Source: Bdellovibrionales bacterium (GTDB lineage Bacteria; Bdellovibrionota; Bdellovibrionia; Bdellovibrionales; UBA1609). From it: a stretch of DNA of 64,000 nucleotides. Of this stretch, positions 8,145-17,429 are shown in pieces. The stretch spans positions 237,335 through 301,334 of the forward strand of contig DAIDIG010000004.1 of the NCBI GenBank assembly GCA_027459485.1, in the 5' to 3' direction. The notes beneath the pieces are model-generated. The model was not told the origin of the DNA, searched no databases, and was given only the letters and a program-made list of their open reading frames with translations. Positions within the stretch are counted from its first letter, which is position 1, and each line of letters starts with the position of its first letter. Both the position numbers and the translations under genes were made by a program.

Positions 8145-9305
8145 CTAGCTGAGCCCCAACTTCTGTTTCAATTCGCCCACCAAAATTTTTTTGAGCTCGG
8201 ATTTCGGCAATTCGTGAACGAAATAAGCGGTGGAGATGCGCGCCACCGGCACGACTTGTGAATTGAATTCTCGAAGCCAGTGTTCGGCGCGCGTGTAATC
8301 GGGCAAAGTCAAAACCAGAGTTATCTCGTGACCGCGTCGAGAATCCGTAACCGGCAAAATGGCAAAATCCGCGCTTGACGATATTTTTTGAAACAGCTGC
8401 GTGAGTTCCAAAACGTTTATCATCTCGCCTGATACTTTAACGAAGTCACCGACACGCCCGCGAGGGGTCAACCAAACGCGGCCGGGGTTCGTTTCATCGA
8501 AACTCAGTTCGGCCAGATCTTTTGTGACATACCATTCACCCGCGCGCCATAAAACACTAACGCCCGACATGGTGACATCGGCGCGAATGATAAATAGTGC
8601 CGGAGATCGAATCGCCAGGCGATCTTCGTCGTCAATGAGTTTCACTTCAATATGAGACAGTACGTGCAATTCGGGGTAGGCATCCCCCTCAAGGGAGCGC
8701 AATTCGGCCGTAGCTATTTGTGAACAGGCTTCGGTCGCGCCGAAACTCGGCAACAGCGGATAACCTAATTCGCGAGCTTTCAGATACAACTCTTCTGAAA
8801 GCGCCGCGCCCCCGATGACGATGGCGCGCAGCGAACGCGGCGCCGGCCTCTCGAGCTTAACCAAATCAAACACTTGAGTCGGCACTAACGAGGCGAGCGT
8901 CACACCGGCCTCATCCACCCACGAGTGAAATCTCTCAGGCGACCAACCCTCGAGGCTTCGATCGACAATCCGTTGCCCGCCCAAATAGGCGCGCGCCCAA
9001 ATACTCAAGCCCCCGACGTGAAATGTCGGCAATGTTAAAAGCCAGACATCGTTCGGGCCAACATCAAGATGACGGTTCACCGACTCGGCGGCAATGAGAA
9101 AGCCTGTTTTCGTCAACCCATAAAGTGTAATCGAGCCGGCCGACGTCGTGCCGGAGGACCCAAGCCAAATCGTGCCGGCGACCTGCGGCAAATTGGCATT
9201 CTGAACTCGAGCTTTGAGTTCGGCCGGTAGGCGGGGGTTAATCAGCACATGCGATTCACCCGACGTCCAATCAACCGGAGAGTGCCCTACCTTAGCTCGA
9301 TCCAC
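8145..9305 (-). CDS. menE: o-Succinylbenzoate-CoA ligase
   Basis: 386 residues, short for an AMP-forming ligase but within the range of compact MenE proteins. The adenylation motifs are visible: LGSSGTTSAGS (phosphate loop), IVIGGAALSEE, FGATEACSQIA, GRVGDFVKVSGE (hinge region) and the terminal ELPKSELKKI lysine motif. It activates o-succinylbenzoate to its CoA thioester for MenB. The GTG start overlaps the 3' end of menC by 19 bases, so it is the last gene of the leftward men operon. Confidence 0.85.
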   Translation of the reverse strand: MDRAKVGHSPVDWTSGESHVLINPRLPAELKARVQNANLPQVAGTIWLGSSGTTSAGSITLYGLTKTGFLIAAESVNRHLDVGPNDVWLLTLPTFHVGGLSIWARAYLGGQRIVDRSLEGWSPERFHSWVDEAGVTLASLVPTQVFDLVKLERPAPRSLRAIVIGGAALSEELYLKARELGYPLLPSFGATEACSQIATAELRSLEGDAYPELHVLSHIEVKLIDDEDRLAIRSPALFIIRADVTMSGVSVLWRAGEWYVTKDLAELSFDETNPGRVWLTPRGRVGDFVKVSGEMINVLELTQLFQKISSSADFAILPVTDSRRGHEITLVLTLPDYTRAEHWLREFNSQVVPVARISTAYFVHELPKSELKKILVGELKQKLGLS

Positions 9306-10279
9306 TGCTGGTTCTCGAGAAGTTGATCAAACCCAAACCCGACACCATCAGGCGGAACGATAAACGGCCCGTCTTTTTTGATCGCGTCTTGAAAGCTGAG
9401 CGGCTCGTAAGTTTCGTGATGCTGAAGCCCGCAGGTTAAAAGCCGCGCGCCTAATTTCGGCGCCGCTTGTGCGGCCGAATAGTACGCGGCCATTTGCCCG
9501 AGCGGAAAGTCAAGGTAGTGTGTGAAAACGAATTTTTTCTGCATATTGTGCGGCGACTGAATGATCGCCACCTCATCTTCGACCGCCGGCTTAATCACAA
9601 GAATCGCCGCACCTTCAGCCGTCAATTTAGTCGAACCGGGCGCGAAATCGAGCGCGAGTGGGATGTTCCATCGATTTGAAACGTCACTCCATTCGCGAGG
9701 GTCGTACATGAACGGATCTTCAAAAAATTCAACCCGAGACCGAAGCCAACTCTGGTGCCGCTCGAACCATTGGACAAATCGTTCTCGACTGAAACTGCCG
9801 TTAAAATCAAGTCGCACTCGAGTGCGCTCATTCGCTCGAGCGCACAATTGATCGAGACGCTCGGTCTCGGCCTGAATATCCCACCCCATTTTAACTTTAA
9901 ATTCGGTGTAGCCGACCGCTTCCAATTCGCTAACGCGCACAAGATCAAACCGCAAAATGTCGTGAATGAGAAAGTGGCTTTTTGGTCTTGCCGTTGTTTG
10001 AGCGAATACGCTTCTTTTCTCGGCGCGCGCTTCGGCATCTAAGCGCGCGAAATAAAGCGATCTCTCGCCCAACGAGCTGGGTTTCATATCGAGCAAATGT
10101 TTGAGTTCACGCTCGAGCGGGCGATCGCCCATTTCAGCGAATGGGCAAAGATCGCTGTAACCGACCTTGAGATCGTCAAATCGTACGCGCAGCAGAGCAC
10201 CTTTGCGATATTTTGTCTTCGCACGACTATTTATTGGCCCCTTCGGGACGAGCTGATAAGACGAATGCCAAATTTTCAT
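9287..10279 (-). CDS. menC: o-Succinylbenzoate synthase
   Basis: 330 residues, enolase superfamily. The catalytic set is visible in order: Lys pair in FKVKMG, metal ligands in RLDFNGS, FFEDPF and LALDFAPG, and the second catalytic Lys in LVIKPAV. It dehydrates SHCHC to o-succinylbenzoate. The ATG overlaps the menA stop by four bases, and its own end overlaps menE, as expected for a coupled operon. Confidence 0.88.
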   Translation of the reverse strand: MKIWHSSYQLVPKGPINSRAKTKYRKGALLRVRFDDLKVGYSDLCPFAEMGDRPLERELKHLLDMKPSSLGERSLYFARLDAEARAEKRSVFAQTTARPKSHFLIHDILRFDLVRVSELEAVGYTEFKVKMGWDIQAETERLDQLCARANERTRVRLDFNGSFSRERFVQWFERHQSWLRSRVEFFEDPFMYDPREWSDVSNRWNIPLALDFAPGSTKLTAEGAAILVIKPAVEDEVAIIQSPHNMQKKFVFTHYLDFPLGQMAAYYSAAQAAPKLGARLLTCGLQHHETYEPLSFQDAIKKDGPFIVPPDGVGFGFDQLLENQQWIELR

Positions 10280-11205
10280 GCCTTCATTAATATTAACGAA
10301 AGTATGATGCCATAGCCAGCGTGTAATGCGGCAGCTTGGGCTAAATAGTGGTTATACGCTTCTGACGGCTCAGTGCAGAACACACTTTTCACGATCTTGA
10401 ACGCAAGCGGTAAAAGCAAATACGGAGCCAGCGTCAAAAGCCCCTGTTTTTCGCGAATCCAAAATAGTTGCAGCAAAAATGGGGCAATCGTCAGAACCAA
10501 GATTTCATAGCGCGCGAACTGAATGCCCCATCTAACCGCGACTGTTTTTTTTTGTGCTTTTGTGTCTTGATGAACGTCACGCAAATTATTGATGGCAATG
10601 AGAACAGTAGATAAAAATCCAATTTGTATGCCGAGAACCAAAGCAGCGGTATTGTAGACACCGGATTCGAGATAAAAGACTCCGCCGACCGCGACAATGC
10701 CGAAAAATAAAATCACGAATAAGTCGCCTAACCCCAAATACGCGAGCGGAAAAGGCCCCCCCGTATAGCTGTAAGCAAGAAATAATGAGACCAAACCGAT
10801 AATTAAAATCACCGGACCGCCGTGAATGACAAGAGGAAGGCCTGCGCACACTGCAATTGCGAGCATCAGTGCGGCCGCCCGACGAACTGCCGAACGCGTG
10901 ATAAGCTGGCTTTGCGTCACACGGCGAGGCCCAATCCGTTCATGGGTGTCAGCCCCTTTATCGAAATCGACATAATCATTGATCAAATTGGTGGCGATTT
11001 GTATGGCAAGCGCGCCGATGAGCGCGAAAGCAAAAATCCACATTGAGATCGGTGCAATCGACCAGGCCAGCGCCGTACCGGCCAAGACCGGAACTACTGC
11101 GGCCGTTAACGTTTTGGGCCGAATCGCCTGTAGCCAGACTTGGATGGATTTAAGGCAGTCGCGGGAATTTTCGAAAGTCGGGTTTGCGTTTTTCAACGAA
11201 TGCAT
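10276..11205 (-). CDS. menA: 1,4-Dihydroxy-2-naphthoate polyprenyltransferase
   Basis: The ORF track begins at 11298, but the ATG at 11205 ([10 protein letters not shown]) has an AGAGGG ribosome site and leaves only a 56-base overlap with menB. The product has 309 residues with about eight or nine membrane helices. The first Asp motif reads [13 protein letters not shown] and the second [15 protein letters not shown], as in MenA of the UbiA superfamily. It attaches the polyprenyl chain to DHNA in the inner membrane. The adjacent prenyl synthase/UbiA fusion suggests either division of labour or redundancy. Confidence 0.87.
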   Translation of the reverse strand: MHSLKNANPTFENSRDCLKSIQVWLQAIRPKTLTAAVVPVLAGTALAWSIAPISMWIFAFALIGALAIQIATNLINDYVDFDKGADTHERIGPRRVTQSQLITRSAVRRAAALMLAIAVCAGLPLVIHGGPVILIIGLVSLFLAYSYTGGPFPLAYLGLGDLFVILFFGIVAVGGVFYLESGVYNTAALVLGIQIGFLSTVLIAINNLRDVHQDTKAQKKTVAVRWGIQFARYEILVLTIAPFLLQLFWIREKQGLLTLAPYLLLPLAFKIVKSVFCTEPSEAYNHYLAQAAALHAGYGIILSLILMKA

Positions 11206-11968
11206 TTTTGCCCTCTTTGGCTTCTTCTGAAAGATAATAAAGTAAGGTCGCATTACCCGCAAAATCAAGAAGCCCCATTTGGCCGTCACAGTCGGCATTC
11301 ATCGCCGATTTCAAACAGCGTAGCGCCATCGGCGACATTTGCAGCATTTCTCGACACCATTTCAGCGTTTCAGTTTCAAGCTTATCGTATGGCACAACCG
11401 TATTCACAAGGCCCATCTCCAGCGCCTCTTTCGCGCCGTATTGGCGGCACAAATACCAAATTTCGCGCGCCTTTTTTTGCCCGACGATTCTCGCCAGATA
11501 ACTTGACCCCAATCCGCCGTCGAAACTGCCGACCCGCGGGCCGGCCTGACCAAATCGCGCATTGTCGGCCGCGATCGTCAAATCGCAAACGACGTGCAAC
11601 ACGTGGCCACCGCCCACAGCAAATCCGGCAACCATGGCCACTACCGGCTTTGGCAGATACCGAATCATCTTTTGCAAATCTAGAACATTGAGCCGCGGCA
11701 CTCCGTCGGTACCGACGTAACCTCCATGTCCGCGGACTCTTTGATCTCCGCCCGCGCAAAAAGCGTCGCGGCCTTCGCCGGTTAAGATGACCACGCCGAT
11801 ATTCGAATCGTCGCGGCAAATCTCAAACGCATCTTTCATCTCTTCAACGGTTTGAGGGCGAAATGCATTTCTAACCTCGGGGCGGTTGATCGTGACTTTG
11901 GCGATGCCATCTTCAGTGCGCTCGAATTTGATATCCGTATATGTTTTGATTGGAGCCCATGTTTGCAT
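11150..11968 (-). CDS. menB: 1,4-Dihydroxy-2-naphthoyl-CoA synthase
   Basis: 272 residues, crotonase fold. Diagnostic MenB segments are present: [29 protein letters not shown] and [14 protein letters not shown]. It closes the naphthoate ring of o-succinylbenzoyl-CoA. It lies 45 bases downstream of menH and overlaps menA, so it is part of the men operon. Confidence 0.93.
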   Translation of the reverse strand: MQTWAPIKTYTDIKFERTEDGIAKVTINRPEVRNAFRPQTVEEMKDAFEICRDDSNIGVVILTGEGRDAFCAGGDQRVRGHGGYVGTDGVPRLNVLDLQKMIRYLPKPVVAMVAGFAVGGGHVLHVVCDLTIAADNARFGQAGPRVGSFDGGLGSSYLARIVGQKKAREIWYLCRQYGAKEALEMGLVNTVVPYDKLETETLKWCREMLQMSPMALRCLKSAMNADCDGQMGLLDFAGNATLLYYLSEEAKEGKNAFVEKRKPDFRKFPRLP

Positions 11969-12013
11969 AGTGTAATCGCACGAAAAATTTTTCGCGCCTC
12001 CTTCGAGCAGTAC

Positions 12014-12757
12014 CTACACCAAGTCCAGTTTCTGAACAAGGAGTCTCGCGACCTCGGCAGGGTTATCGAGGTGAGCGCGATGACCGGCGTCTTCTACTGT
12101 GCTGAGATCCTCAATGATGCCCGCCGATTTGAGATCCTGAAACAAACTCAAGTATTTGGCGTCATTCTCACCGGCGAGCCAATGCAACTTCCCTTTAAGG
12201 GGAATCAGCTGATCGGGCGCGAAATCGTGATCTGCTAACGACCAGTTGACCAGCGCCGACGCCAACTCCTCGCGGCTCAGGTTTTCACTATTGCGAGGCG
12301 GCGTGTGGGATTGAACAAATACTGGTTGGTCATTCCACAACTTCACGACGTGCTGCCAAGGTAAGTTGAGAAATTTTTCAGCCCAATCTCGATCGGAATT
12401 TCTTCTTGCGATCTTTTCTTGCTCCGTGCGCAACCCGGGATGCGCCGAAAGAAGCACAACTTCGTCCCACAAACCCGGCTTATCATATACCGCTTGCAAT
12501 GCGAGACGCCCGCCTAAAGAATAGCCGAGCAAAATATTCCTCTCCAGATGACGATTTTTTTGCAAACGATTGAAACGCTTAGCCCATTCAAGCGCTGAAA
12601 TTTCTTTTTGCGTTGTTTCTTTTGAGGTGGGCTTTGAAAATAGCTCCACGGTCTCAAACTTGAGTTCGGGTGCTCGCGCCAGCAGTTCGCCTCTGAGCGC
12701 AGCCCAGTCAGCGGCGCAACCAAGAAACCCGTGTATGGCGACGATTCGAGTGCTCAT
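12014..12757 (-). CDS. menH: Alpha/beta hydrolase, probable SHCHC synthase
   Basis: 247 residues from the ATG at 12757, which overlaps the menD stop as ATGA. Hydrolase features: oxyanion segment IHGFLGCAADW, nucleophile motif LLGYSLGGRLAL, acid in GENDAKY and catalytic His in DAGHRAHLDNP. Position directly after menD fits MenH, which eliminates pyruvate from SEPHCHC. The fold alone does not fix the substrate; the assignment depends on the operon. Confidence 0.82.
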   Translation of the reverse strand: MSTRIVAIHGFLGCAADWAALRGELLARAPELKFETVELFSKPTSKETTQKEISALEWAKRFNRLQKNRHLERNILLGYSLGGRLALQAVYDKPGLWDEVVLLSAHPGLRTEQEKIARRNSDRDWAEKFLNLPWQHVVKLWNDQPVFVQSHTPPRNSENLSREELASALVNWSLADHDFAPDQLIPLKGKLHWLAGENDAKYLSLFQDLKSAGIIEDLSTVEDAGHRAHLDNPAEVARLLVQKLDLV

Positions 12758-14391
12758 TGCCGGTGGCCCTCTTGAACGGTCGCGGTCTCCCATTCGCACC
12801 AGAAGTTATCGCTTTGACGATTGTCCGGTCTGAATTCTATGACCGCGCGCGAACCCAGATCTTCAAATGTTTTTACAAACGACACCTCAGAGGCCCGCGG
12901 TTCGAAAACGGCGTAATCGAAGCCGAACATTTCAGCCCAATTCTCGAATGAAAAATTATGAGCATTGAGAAATTTAGACCCAGTAAACATCCTCGAAAAA
13001 ATTTGACCGCCGCTGTTATTGATGACGACAATTCGAATTTTCTTTTTCATTTCGGCGGCTGAACTTGCCGAGATCGCAAGCGCATTGAGATCATACAGCG
13101 CGCTCAAATCGCCGAGGATGAGCCAGCTTTCTTGCGCGGCTGTCGCCGAAGCCGCTCCTAGAAAGGTGCTGATGAGACCGTCGATGCCATTGGCGCCTCG
13201 ATTGGCGAGAACTCGCGCATGTGGATGGCTCAATGACGCTGTGAGATCCCATTCTCGAATCGGCAGACTGTTGCCTAAAAAGATCATCGCCTCTGGTGAA
13301 ATGAGTTCACTGAGCTGCCGCACGAGGCCCGCTTCTGAATGACTGAACTTTAGCAACAATTCTGCAAGCTTTTGTGCTGCGATCTTATCCGCATTTCGCA
13401 CAGCACTCTCTTCAAAGAAACCCCGTTCAAAATTGCGGCTGCAAAATGAAAAAAGATGAGAAAGGGGCAATGCCGGCTGATGCTCGCGCGCGAGGCCCGA
13501 AAACGGCAGATGATGAAAAGATAAGATCGGCACGTCGTTCAGAGTAAGATCAAAATCGCGCCATAGTCGTAGTGTTGGCACGGAGCCAATCCGCAAAACA
13601 CCGTCGAAGTGCTCTCGAAACGTCTTCGCCGTCAAAATGGCGGGCGTTAAAAGTCGAACGCCCTTCAGCCCGGCATGCTCGCGAAGGCCCGATTGTGCTT
13701 CGGCGTAAACCGGAGCGTGCAATGTCGACAATAGCTCTACAATTGCGCCGCGAGAAGCCTCGGGAGTACCACCGACAACAACGAGCGGGCGCTTTACCCG
13801 CGAAAAAAAAGCGGCGATCCGCTCATCATGACCGGCATCATTGGAGCATTCGTGAACTCGGCGGGCACCGCCTAATCGTGAATGAATCGGCTGAATAGAT
13901 CCATCAACCAAAGGTTCGTCAAAACAGATATTGATATGCGTGGCACCGAGTTCCGCCAAATAAATATTCGCCCATTCGCTTTCAATGTCGTAGGAGCGCC
14001 TCGCGTACCCCGAAAAAATTCCGTTTTGTTCAATTGCCTGAGGTGCCGCCGATCCACGAAAGCGGCGAGGCCGATCGGCAGTCACCAAGACAAGCGGCAA
14101 GCCCGAGTAAAAAGCTTCAACCGCCGCTGGCAGAAGCTCTGCTACCGCTGTACCTGATGTCGTCACAACTGCGGTCGGCTCGCCCAACTCTTTAATCAAG
14201 CCTAATGCAAAAAAGGCAGCTGACCGCTCATCGAAAAAACTTTTGATTTGTAATTCGGTATTGGCCGTCGACGAACGATCGAGGACTTCGAGAATAGGAG
14301 CATTGCGCGCGCCCGCACAAACGCAAAATCGGCGCACACCTTGCTCCACTAGAGTCTCAATAAGCAATGTCGCCAGCTGAATATTCGTCAT
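12754..14391 (-). CDS. menD: SEPHCHC synthase (2-oxoglutarate decarboxylase, ThDP)
   Basis: 545 residues from the ATG at 14391; AAGG five bases upstream supports it over the GTG two codons before. ThDP-enzyme features: the N-terminal CAGARNAPI segment (equivalent to SPGSRS), FDERSAAFFALGL with the cofactor-activating Glu, TTSGTAVAELLPA, and a C-terminal GDLSALYDLNAL motif binding diphosphate and metal. It adds the succinyl semialdehyde unit to isochorismate. It starts 24 bases after menF. Confidence 0.93.
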   Translation of the reverse strand: MTNIQLATLLIETLVEQGVRRFCVCAGARNAPILEVLDRSSTANTELQIKSFFDERSAAFFALGLIKELGEPTAVVTTSGTAVAELLPAAVEAFYSGLPLVLVTADRPRRFRGSAAPQAIEQNGIFSGYARRSYDIESEWANIYLAELGATHINICFDEPLVDGSIQPIHSRLGGARRVHECSNDAGHDERIAAFFSRVKRPLVVVGGTPEASRGAIVELLSTLHAPVYAEAQSGLREHAGLKGVRLLTPAILTAKTFREHFDGVLRIGSVPTLRLWRDFDLTLNDVPILSFHHLPFSGLAREHQPALPLSHLFSFCSRNFERGFFEESAVRNADKIAAQKLAELLLKFSHSEAGLVRQLSELISPEAMIFLGNSLPIREWDLTASLSHPHARVLANRGANGIDGLISTFLGAASATAAQESWLILGDLSALYDLNALAISASSAAEMKKKIRIVVINNSGGQIFSRMFTGSKFLNAHNFSFENWAEMFGFDYAVFEPRASEVSFVKTFEDLGSRAVIEFRPDNRQSDNFWCEWETATVQEGHRQ

Positions 14392-14415
14392 CGGCACCTT
14401 TATTTCGCAAGCGCG

Positions 14416-15498
14416 CTAAATTCCTAACATCGAGCGTACAGAGTCGCGTTTGACCTCGAGCTCTTGCCATTCGTTTTCGAGTCGGCTCTGTTCAACAACG
14501 CCGCAACCGGTCCCTAGAAATAGCTCGTCCTCGAGCCACTGAACGTTACGGATCGCGACCAAAACCACTGATCGGCCGGATGGGTTCAAAAAACCGAACG
14601 GAGCACCAAATCGGTATCGACGGCGGGCTCCATCACACGCTTTTAAGAATCGCCAGTCGGCCCGATTGGGCGACACGCCTAGAGCAGCGGTCGGATGAAG
14701 TAGCATGCACATTTCATAAAACAGATTCTCAGCGGACGGCGGCTTAGCAAATTCGAGCTGCATATCGGTGCGTAAGTGTGAAATAAGGCCAAGATCCCAA
14801 ACGTAGGTTGGCGAAATCTGCAGATCGCCAAAACCGCCGAGTTTTTCTTTTAAGCCTTTGATGACGAGGTCATGCTCGAACATCTCTTTGGGGTCATTTA
14901 CTAGCGACAATCGAGATTCAAGCGCTGAAGCGCGCGTGCCGGCTAAAGCCATCGTTTCTAGTAAGCCCTCGCGAGCGTCATAGCTAAAAAGAATTTCGGG
15001 GGTCGCGCCCAAGATCCCCTCGGTTGCGGTCCAAAACCCATACGGAATCGGCTTTTTGGCCCCTTTCAGAAGGTTCGCAAGCATTTTGGCTCGCATCGAC
15101 GCCGTAAGCGTACCTTGCGCACGCGAAAAAACGACAGGGACGGCTTTGCGGATTTCATTTTTGGCTATTGCCCCTTGCACCAGCGCGAATTTCTCTTTGA
15201 ATTCTTGCAGCTCTGGCAGTTGCCAGCGAAGGTCCAAATGGGGCTGGTTAGCAAGGGCTGAAAGCTGGTCCCACAAAAGACTTCGCTTAGTTATGACGGC
15301 TTCGTCGAAGCTGACCCACGGGGTATCGTCTTCAAGATAGAAATCGGGTATATAAAATTCAGCCGCGGACCCGCTTGGTTTAGCCGAACGCTGAGGGTCG
15401 CCCCAGGCCACGAGACAATTTTCTAGCCCAAGACCCATGAGCGCGCCGGATTTAAGAAAGGCCGACAATTCAGACTGAGCCAGCTCCCTAGTTATCAT
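14416..15498 (-). CDS. menF: Isochorismate synthase
   Basis: 360 residues from the ATG at 15498, preceded by a strong GGGGGA site. Chorismate-binding family motifs: GATPEILFS, ALAGTRA, DPKEMFEHDLVI, HLRTDMQ, LHPTAALGVSP, RYRFGAPFGF and GTGCGVVEQSRLENEW. It converts chorismate to isochorismate and is the first gene of the menF-D-H-B-A-C-E operon. It is divergent from the DAHP synthase gene across about 40 bases, so the two promoters must overlap or sit inside the genes. Salicylate or anthranilate synthases are relatives; the men context decides. Confidence 0.9.
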   Translation of the reverse strand: MITRELAQSELSAFLKSGALMGLGLENCLVAWGDPQRSAKPSGSAAEFYIPDFYLEDDTPWVSFDEAVITKRSLLWDQLSALANQPHLDLRWQLPELQEFKEKFALVQGAIAKNEIRKAVPVVFSRAQGTLTASMRAKMLANLLKGAKKPIPYGFWTATEGILGATPEILFSYDAREGLLETMALAGTRASALESRLSLVNDPKEMFEHDLVIKGLKEKLGGFGDLQISPTYVWDLGLISHLRTDMQLEFAKPPSAENLFYEMCMLLHPTAALGVSPNRADWRFLKACDGARRRYRFGAPFGFLNPSGRSVVLVAIRNVQWLEDELFLGTGCGVVEQSRLENEWQELEVKRDSVRSMLGI

Positions 15499-15539
15499 GT
15501 TGATCCCCCTGATAAACTGCACTATGAATAGCTGAAAAC

Positions 15540-16352
15540 ATGGAAATTACAAACCCACACACAAAACCTGTTCGCGTCGGCTCGCTCGAATTCGGTGGTC
15601 CGTCGTTTGCTGTGATAGCAGGCCCGTGCTCCATAGAATCTCTCGAACAATGCTCTCAAACCGCCGATGCAGTTAAAAAATCCGGTGCGGTAATGCTGCG
15701 GGGCGGAATGTTCAAACTTCGCACAAACCCCGAGACTTTTCAAGGCATGGGCAGTGACGCTTTTTCGATTGTCCGAGAAGTGAAAGCCAAAACGGGCCTA
15801 CCGTTCGTTTCTGAGATTACCGACCCGCGACAGATTAGCGATTTTATTGGGCTTGTTGATATGTTCCAAGTCGGCTCACGCAACATGCACAACTACGCGC
15901 TTTTGAAGGAGCTCGGGCAGGTGCAAACACCCGTTATGCTCAAACGGGGCTTCTCGGGGCTTATCAGCGAGTGGCTTCACTCGGCTGAATACCTTGTGAA
16001 GCACGGTAACCCGAATGTCGTACTCTGTGAGCGCGGCATTCGTACTTTTGAAACAGCAACACGTAACACCTTCGATTTGAACGCCATTGCGTTTGTGAAA
16101 CAGAATTCGCACTTTCCCGTGATCGCCGACCCGTCGCATGCCACTGGCGCCACTTCACTTGTTACCCCGATGGCTCTTGCCGCTGCTGCTGCGGGCGCAG
16201 ATGGTCTTATCATCGAAGTGCACCCGAACCCCGCCGTGGCACTATCTGACGGCTTTCAAGCGCTCACTCCCGATCTTTTTGAGTCATTGATGAATCGGCT
16301 GGAGCGCGTCCTCAAAGCTCTCGATCGCCCGCTGGCAAAACCTCTCACATGA
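15540..16352 (+). CDS. aroF: 3-Deoxy-7-phosphoheptulonate (DAHP) synthase
   Basis: 270 residues, the short KDO8P-synthase-related type without an added regulatory domain. Motifs: AGPCSIES, RGGMFKLRTNPETFQG, QVGSRNMHNY, MLKRG, CERGIRTFET and DPSHATG. It condenses PEP and erythrose-4-phosphate as the first shikimate step. The ubiE start overlaps its stop (ATGA), so the first enzyme of the route and the last methylation of menaquinone are cotranscribed. Confidence 0.92.
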   Translation: MEITNPHTKPVRVGSLEFGGPSFAVIAGPCSIESLEQCSQTADAVKKSGAVMLRGGMFKLRTNPETFQGMGSDAFSIVREVKAKTGLPFVSEITDPRQISDFIGLVDMFQVGSRNMHNYALLKELGQVQTPVMLKRGFSGLISEWLHSAEYLVKHGNPNVVLCERGIRTFETATRNTFDLNAIAFVKQNSHFPVIADPSHATGATSLVTPMALAAAAAGADGLIIEVHPNPAVALSDGFQALTPDLFESLMNRLERVLKALDRPLAKPLT

Positions 16353-17113
16353 CGATTCGATCGGGCCCCGCCGCAGAAGAAGTCCAAGATTTGTTTTCGT
16401 CTATAGCCGGTTCGTACGACCTCGCGAACGATCTCATTACATTCGGCATCGCGCGCCGGTGGCGGCGCTCGTTGGTCGACTGGTCGCTCGAAGGGCTACC
16501 TCCGGTCACCCGGGTTCTCGATTGCGCAACCGGGACTGGTGATTTGGTGTTCGAATTTTCGCGTGCGCTGTCCCGTCGGTCCCGGCCCGCGGATTTGGAT
16601 CGGGCTCGCGCCATTGAAATCACCGGCTGTGATTTTTGCGAGCCAATGCTTAATATTGCGTCTGAAAAGGCGAATCGAATGCAGCGCTCGTCACTACCCA
16701 AGATTAAATTTGAAGTCGCTGATGCGACGGCTCTGCCTTATTCAACCGATACATTCGACGTTTGCTCCATCGCTTATGGGATCCGTAACGTGCAGGATGT
16801 GCCGCTTGCATTGTCAGAGATGGCGAGAGTGACCCGCCCCGGTGGTCACGTGATGATTCTCGAAACGGGCGTGGCCGAGAACCGCGCCCTTCGGCTTTTT
16901 GTCGATTTGCATTTCAAAAAAATTGTACCGGCTCTTGGTGGCCTCGTTTCAGGCCGGCGCGCGGCATATGATTATTTGCAAAAGACCTCGCGCGCCTTCC
17001 CATCAGGGAGCGAGTTCTGTGATGTCCTCATGCTAACGGGGCATTTTTCATCGGTTGAATACCGGCCATTTTTGGGCGGTGCGAGCTTCGTCTATCGTGC
17101 AATAGTGAATTAG
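16349..17113 (+). CDS. ubiE: Demethylmenaquinone methyltransferase
   Basis: 254 residues. UbiE/MenG signatures: YDLANDLITFGIARRWRR, SAM motif LDCATGTGDL, AYGIRNVQD and YDYLQKTSRAFPSG. It methylates demethylmenaquinone, the last step of the pathway. It overlaps aroF by four bases. There is no sign of ubiquinone-specific genes in the window, so a menaquinone role is likely. Confidence 0.92.
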   Translation: MTIRSGPAAEEVQDLFSSIAGSYDLANDLITFGIARRWRRSLVDWSLEGLPPVTRVLDCATGTGDLVFEFSRALSRRSRPADLDRARAIEITGCDFCEPMLNIASEKANRMQRSSLPKIKFEVADATALPYSTDTFDVCSIAYGIRNVQDVPLALSEMARVTRPGGHVMILETGVAENRALRLFVDLHFKKIVPALGGLVSGRRAAYDYLQKTSRAFPSGSEFCDVLMLTGHFSSVEYRPFLGGASFVYRAIVN

Positions 17114-17235
17114 TGCCGATTGCCATAATAACCCAGCTTAGCCAATACGTAGCTGCGTAATTCCACGTCGCTTAACCTTGCCGGTAAGTTTCTGATCTGA
17201 TTCCATGCCGCGCAAGGGCTCGGTATCGGATTCAC
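17110..17235 (-). CDS. Possible small ORF or gene remnant between ubiE and aroC
   Basis: Too short for the ORF track. A GTG-started frame of 41 codons reads ...NQIRNLPARLSDVELRSYV... and ends with KLGYYGNRH. It looks like real protein, similar in flavour to the last helix of c-type cytochrome domains, but it has no CxxCH and no convincing ribosome site. Its stop overlaps that of ubiE on the other strand. It could be a small gene or a decayed 3' end. The rest of the 316-base gap (17114-17429) shows no other coding signal that I can see. Confidence 0.25.
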   Translation of the reverse strand: MNPIPSPCAAWNQIRNLPARLSDVELRSYVLAKLGYYGNRH

Positions 17236-17429
17236 GAATCAACACGTTATTACTCAACGTGGCCGGGCAATCATCAGCCCGTGTAGGCCCGGAGAGACAG
17301 ACAAGCAGCGGCATCTGGCGTCTGCGTCGAAAAAATCAAAAGTGACAATTTGAATTTTTTTGCCGGCTGTTCAAAAAATTGACGCTGCCAATTTGGCGAA
17401 CCCGCCGTGAAATGATTGAATAGCCGCTC

